DNA of 64,000 nucleotides from Paenibacillus gallinarum (GTDB lineage Bacteria; Bacillota; Bacilli; Paenibacillales; Paenibacillaceae): NCBI RefSeq assembly GCF_014836635.1, contig NZ_JACSQL010000013.1, forward strand, positions 62,001-126,000, given 5' to 3'. Shown one piece after another: positions 60,926 through 64,000 of this stretch. A model generated the notes under the pieces. That model saw only the letters and a program-made list of their open reading frames with translations, was not told where the DNA came from and ran no database searches. A program made the translations under genes and the position numbers. Position 1 is the first letter of the stretch; each line of letters begins with the position of its first letter.

Positions 60926-61029
60926 GGGAACACCTCCTTTACACGAACATCAACAGTATTTTTCCATACATGGCTATTTTCTATACCACATTTGGGACTG
61001 TGATCTAAGGATCGGAGGGAGAGATGAAT

Positions 61030-61869
61030 TTATCGCTGAAAAGAAGGCGTTGCAAACTTGTCAATCATATCTCTCAGTTGCTTACGAATTGAGTGTTCGG
61101 TGGAACACTCAATTTCAATGACAGGCTCTGACGTAGGATCAGGCTGAATATTATGGACACTGTAAAAATGCTCTTCTACATTTAGCAGTAACAGCATCTG
61201 CTCTGGAGTTGGCATTTCTTCATCACCATAATGAAGAATGCTTAGATTATCTAGATTTTTCCCTGATTTTATAAAGGCAGAACCCCAGGCCCGGATCAAT
61301 TGTTGTTCAGGATCGGTTATCGCCCATCCACTTAAGAGAGTGGAGACGTTTGTATCCGGCGAAATAGCAGTAAGTGCATTCCATCTGGACTCAGATAAAC
61401 GAAGCTTGGTGGATTTTGCAGGAAGTAAACGCTCCTGACTGAGATAAAATCGATATAACTCTTCTTCCCATTCGGAAGGTTCTGTCCAAGTAAACAGATG
61501 AATTCGCTGATTTACTGCGAGATGGTACAAGTATTGACCACGCTGTTCTTCTTCTCCGGCATGAATCGTGAGCACTTTTTCTTGATCATTCATAAGCGAA
61601 TAGCCCCGGAGCATCCTGCGGCTTCTTGCAAAATGAATGAGCATTTCCAACAGATCAGGCACGAATTCAATTTCCGTCTCTTCTAAGCTGACAATAAGTC
61701 CTTTGGAAAGAAGACTATGAGAAGCAGCCTGAAGGATCAGTTCCCATTCACGCTCTGATAGTTCTCCGTACATCGGTTTCAGCAAGCCGGCAGCTACGTC
61801 CTCTGCTCCCATTGATGCGAGTGCAAAGCCAAACTCTTCTATGGATAACGTAATTAGTGGTTTGTCCAT
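61030..61869 (-). CDS. EspG-like protein of the secretion module (tentative)
   Basis: 279 aa from ATG 61869 with AGGAGGAATT upstream. The N-terminus PLITLSIEEFGFALASMGAE, then SEREWELILQAASHSLLSKG, resembles the opening of actinobacterial ESX-secretion-associated EspG proteins (sensor-like alpha/beta fold that chaperones secreted pairs). The middle has IHAGEEEQRGQYLYHLA and the end IECSTEHSIRKQLRDMIDKF. It lies downstream of a WXG100-type effector and two small membrane genes on the same strand. The EspG link is a pattern impression and needs a profile search. Confidence 0.5.
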   Translation of the reverse strand: MDKPLITLSIEEFGFALASMGAEDVAAGLLKPMYGELSEREWELILQAASHSLLSKGLIVSLEETEIEFVPDLLEMLIHFARSRRMLRGYSLMNDQEKVLTIHAGEEEQRGQYLYHLAVNQRIHLFTWTEPSEWEEELYRFYLSQERLLPAKSTKLRLSESRWNALTAISPDTNVSTLLSGWAITDPEQQLIRAWGSAFIKSGKNLDNLSILHYGDEEMPTPEQMLLLLNVEEHFYSVHNIQPDPTSEPVIEIECSTEHSIRKQLRDMIDKFATPSFQR

Positions 61870-61946
61870 AATTCCTCCTATTATCTGTGATAATGAAAAG
61901 CTCGAAAACATTGGCAGGTATGTAGTTGGATATTTTTGTTTTGTAC

Positions 61947-62414
61947 TTATTTTGTGCTTGCCCCATTATGGACACGGCGAAGTTGTTTCAGTGTTCTGTT
62001 TAGTTCGTCAGTACTTAGTACATGGTAGGTGTTGATATCCACATGTTCTCTATTTTTTAGCTTCAATCGATAGAAAGGAGGGACCGATTGCACCCACTTA
62101 TTCATGGATGATTCGTGAAGCTCTATTTTCTGGATTGAACTCCAGGGAATGAGGGTTCCGTCTTTCAGCACGATATTATTATGATCATATGAGAACAATG
62201 GTTTCTTAGAGAAACTAAAGCGCAGCATCAGTATGAGCTGAGGACCAACAAACCAGAAACCAATCAGCATACCAGTGGCATAGTAAAAAGCTTCAGCTAT
62301 ACCCAGGTTATCTCCAGTAAGGGCATAGACGAGCAAAAAACAGCCGGAAATGATAATGAGAGCAGCCATTGCTTTTCCGAAAGCTAGTTTTCGTCGATAG
62401 GATATCGAATGCAT
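61947..62414 (-). CDS. two-helix membrane protein with PH-like domain, copy 1
   Basis: 155 aa, GGAGGC 7 bases before ATG. Two membrane helices (about 15-32 and 43-64) are followed by a cytosolic beta-rich domain (KPLFSYDHNNIVLKDGTLIP, WSSIQKIELHESSMNKWVQS) like bacterial PH/YcxB-type modules. It is a close duplicate of the next gene (62451), nearly identical in the last 75 residues. Its place after a WXG-type toxin-like gene suggests an immunity protein; that is inference. Confidence 0.65.
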   Translation of the reverse strand: MHSISYRRKLAFGKAMAALIIISGCFLLVYALTGDNLGIAEAFYYATGMLIGFWFVGPQLILMLRFSFSKKPLFSYDHNNIVLKDGTLIPWSSIQKIELHESSMNKWVQSVPPFYRLKLKNREHVDINTYHVLSTDELNRTLKQLRRVHNGASTK

Positions 62415-62450
62415 GGGTTTAGCCTCCAGTTTCTTATGAGAGGGGGTATA

Positions 62451-62918
62451 TTATTTTATACTTCCCCCATTATGGACACGGCGAAGTGTTTTCAGTGTTC
62501 TTTTTAGTTCATCAGTACTTAATACATGGTAGGTATTGATATCCACATGTTCTCTATTTTTTAACTTCAATCGATAGAAAGGAGGGACCGATTGCACCCA
62601 CTTGTTCATGGAAGATTCGTGAAGCTCTATTTTCTGAATTGAACTCCAGGGTATGAGGGTTCCGTCATCTAGCGCGATATTGTTTTGATCATAAGAGAAC
62701 AAAGGCCTCTTAAAGAAGGTCAGGATCAATAGTCGAATGAGCTGAGGACCGAAAAACCAGAAACCAATCAGCATACCACTGGCATAGTAAATGGCTTCAC
62801 CTATACCCAGGTTATCTTCAATAAGGGCATAAACGAGCACAAAACAGCCGGAAATGAGAATGAGGGAAGCCATTGCTTTTCCGAAAGCTAGTTTTCGCCG
62901 ATAGGATATCGATTGCAT
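62451..62918 (-). CDS. two-helix membrane protein with PH-like domain, copy 2
   Basis: 155 aa with GGAGG before ATG. Same layout as copy 1, which starts 36 bases downstream: MQSISYRRKLAFGKAMASLI, membrane helices, then KRPLFSYDQNNIALDDGTLI and the shared YRLKLKNREHVDINTYHVLS. Differences cluster in the membrane half, whereas the C-terminal half is almost unchanged. Tandem near-copies behind an effector gene are common for immunity genes of polymorphic toxins. Confidence 0.65.
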   Translation of the reverse strand: MQSISYRRKLAFGKAMASLILISGCFVLVYALIEDNLGIGEAIYYASGMLIGFWFFGPQLIRLLILTFFKRPLFSYDQNNIALDDGTLIPWSSIQKIELHESSMNKWVQSVPPFYRLKLKNREHVDINTYHVLSTDELKRTLKTLRRVHNGGSIK

Positions 62919-62959
62919 GGGTCAACCTCCGGTCTTTGCGATAACTTCGTATTTCTGTA

Positions 62960-64000
62960 TTATTTAAATAATCCGCTAGCCCAGCGGATGGCACCTTCGG
63001 CTGCACTTGCCACATGTTTACCGGCGAATGACCCCACAGCACCTCCAACATAAGCGCCTACTGCCGTTCCTACCGGTCCAAATGCACTTCCAAGCGTTCC
63101 GCCAACAATGGCACCTGCGCCTGCAGCTGCTGATTTAATAACGACATTGGAGGCAGATATGGCAACGTCTGTTCCGGTGAGGGTTCCGCTCTTTATTTTC
63201 CCAGCAGTTTTGATACCTTCATCAAAAATATTAAGTCCTACGTTAATAGGAAAGAGTTTCTTGCTGATCATCTTTGGAATCGCTGAAATCTTCATTCCAT
63301 ACTGGCCTTTTTGTACTCCAGCTACCACATTACGAGTCCACTCTGGAAAACTGCTTGCTTTACTAAGACCGAGCCCGATTTTCCCTATTTTGAGGTTTCC
63401 GGCCCAATTATCGAATCCTTTCAATCCCTTCATGACAAGACCAGGCTGACGAAATTGTTTATCTATTCTTCTTGCCATATTTCTTAGGAAGGTATCGGGA
63501 CCTTTTCCGTTTACCCATTTTGCATTATGAATGACTGCTCGGGTTGGATCTTTAGCACTCCGTTTGAATTCAACGGTCTTTGTTAAGACGAGTGTGCTCG
63601 CTAGTCCACTGTATAATGCAGTCCCAGCCATAGCAAGATTTCCGCGTAAACCATTGACTGTACTCCATGCACTCGAACCATTGTCAAATGCATCCGAAAG
63701 GGTCTCTTTCGTTTGTTCTTGCCATGCTTCTTTGCTGTTTCCTTCTGACGTGATTCCGGTATCTTGTGAACCATCTGCTTCCGCAAATTTAACGGAGATG
63801 GAATGAAGATCGGTACCAATCGAAGATACTCTAGAAGTAAATGTCTCCATCTGGGAACGAGCGGTCTGGAAGTCCTGATAAAACCGTTCCTGGGTTATGC
63901 CTGACCACTGGCTTTGCAAGGAGAGAATATTTGCATTCAGACTCGCCACCATACTTTTACTTTTCTCGGATGCTTGCGTAAATTGTTTGGAGATTTCGAG
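62960..64000 (-). CDS. WXG100-fused effector-like protein with glycine-zipper C-terminus, 5' end outside window
   Basis: The frame is open to the window edge; its first visible residues are LEISKQFTQASEKSKSMVAS. Together with LSLQSQWSGITQERFYQDFQ (the W-x-G turn) they form a WXG100 helical hairpin, so only about a dozen codons are missing. A central region (about 120-260 of the visible chain) has KWVNGKGPDTFLRNMARRID and GLKGFDNWAGNLKIGKIGLG. The end is a glycine-zipper membrane segment (AAGAGAIVGGTLGSAFGPVG, TAVGAYVGGAVGSFAGKHVA). This is the layout of type VII-secreted effectors with a possibly membrane-active C-terminus. The next genes downstream encode putative immunity proteins. Confidence 0.75.
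   Translation of the reverse strand, partial: LEISKQFTQASEKSKSMVASLNANILSLQSQWSGITQERFYQDFQTARSQMETFTSRVSSIGTDLHSISVKFAEADGSQDTGITSEGNSKEAWQEQTKETLSDAFDNGSSAWSTVNGLRGNLAMAGTALYSGLASTLVLTKTVEFKRSAKDPTRAVIHNAKWVNGKGPDTFLRNMARRIDKQFRQPGLVMKGLKGFDNWAGNLKIGKIGLGLSKASSFPEWTRNVVAGVQKGQYGMKISAIPKMISKKLFPINVGLNIFDEGIKTAGKIKSGTLTGTDVAISASNVVIKSAAAGAGAIVGGTLGSAFGPVGTAVGAYVGGAVGSFAGKHVASAAEGAIRWASGLFK

Overview
The window looks like a chromosomal segment of a Paenibacillus-type low-GC Gram-positive bacterium. The grounds are strong AGGAGG-type ribosome sites with frequent GTG and TTG starts, S-layer-homology and stalk-domain surface proteins, a tri-modular GH5 cellulase, a GH51 arabinofuranosidase, an M29 aminopeptidase and Firmicutes-type exopolysaccharide genes. 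No rRNA, tRNA, CRISPR array, prophage or intact insertion sequence was seen.

Layout. 1-6.9 kb: the 3' part of a secreted GH5 endoglucanase, then housekeeping genes (AraC regulators, SRPBCC protein, kinase-fold protein, RecB-like nuclease, MFS exporter). 6.9-8.7 kb: a scrap zone with IS256- and IS3-type transposase remnants around a small VanZ-like gene. 8.7-31.2 kb: a 22-kb, all-plus-strand exopolysaccharide/capsule locus. 31.2-35.6 kb: a second scrap zone with a decayed IS3-type element, an orphan reversed Wzy-like polymerase, a frameshifted LCP ligase and small genes. 35.7-56 kb: mixed accessory and metabolic genes, including proline catabolism, aspartase, an orphan sensor kinase and small membrane peptides. 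56-60 kb: an NlpC/P60 wall hydrolase and a divergent regulator/arabinofuranosidase pair. 60-64 kb: a broken MerR/TipA gene and a probable type VII secretion effector module running off the window edge.

How the polysaccharide genes fit together. CpsB phosphatase, Wzz-like modulator and BY-kinase form the phosphorylation control module. A CapD/EpsC-type dehydratase, an EpsN-type aminotransferase, an EpsM-type acetyltransferase and an EpsL-type phosphoglycosyl transferase form a consistent set for making and loading a diacetamido-trideoxy sugar of bacillosamine type as first sugar. GalU, UDP-glucose dehydrogenase and a UDP-glucuronate-4-epimerase-like enzyme would supply UDP-Glc, UDP-GlcA and UDP-GalA. 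Three glycosyltransferases, a Wzy and a Wzx complete a Wzx/Wzy pathway. A TupA-like ATP-grasp protein next to a CapA-like protein suggests amino-acid or glutamyl decoration of an acidic polymer, as in teichuronopeptide. Two surface proteins, one inside the operon and one at its end, share a C-terminal helical domain I do not recognise. The polymer-specific middle genes (about 20.9-27.9 kb) look clearly more AT-rich than the rest.

Most functional calls rest on recognised motifs read by eye. No database search was possible.
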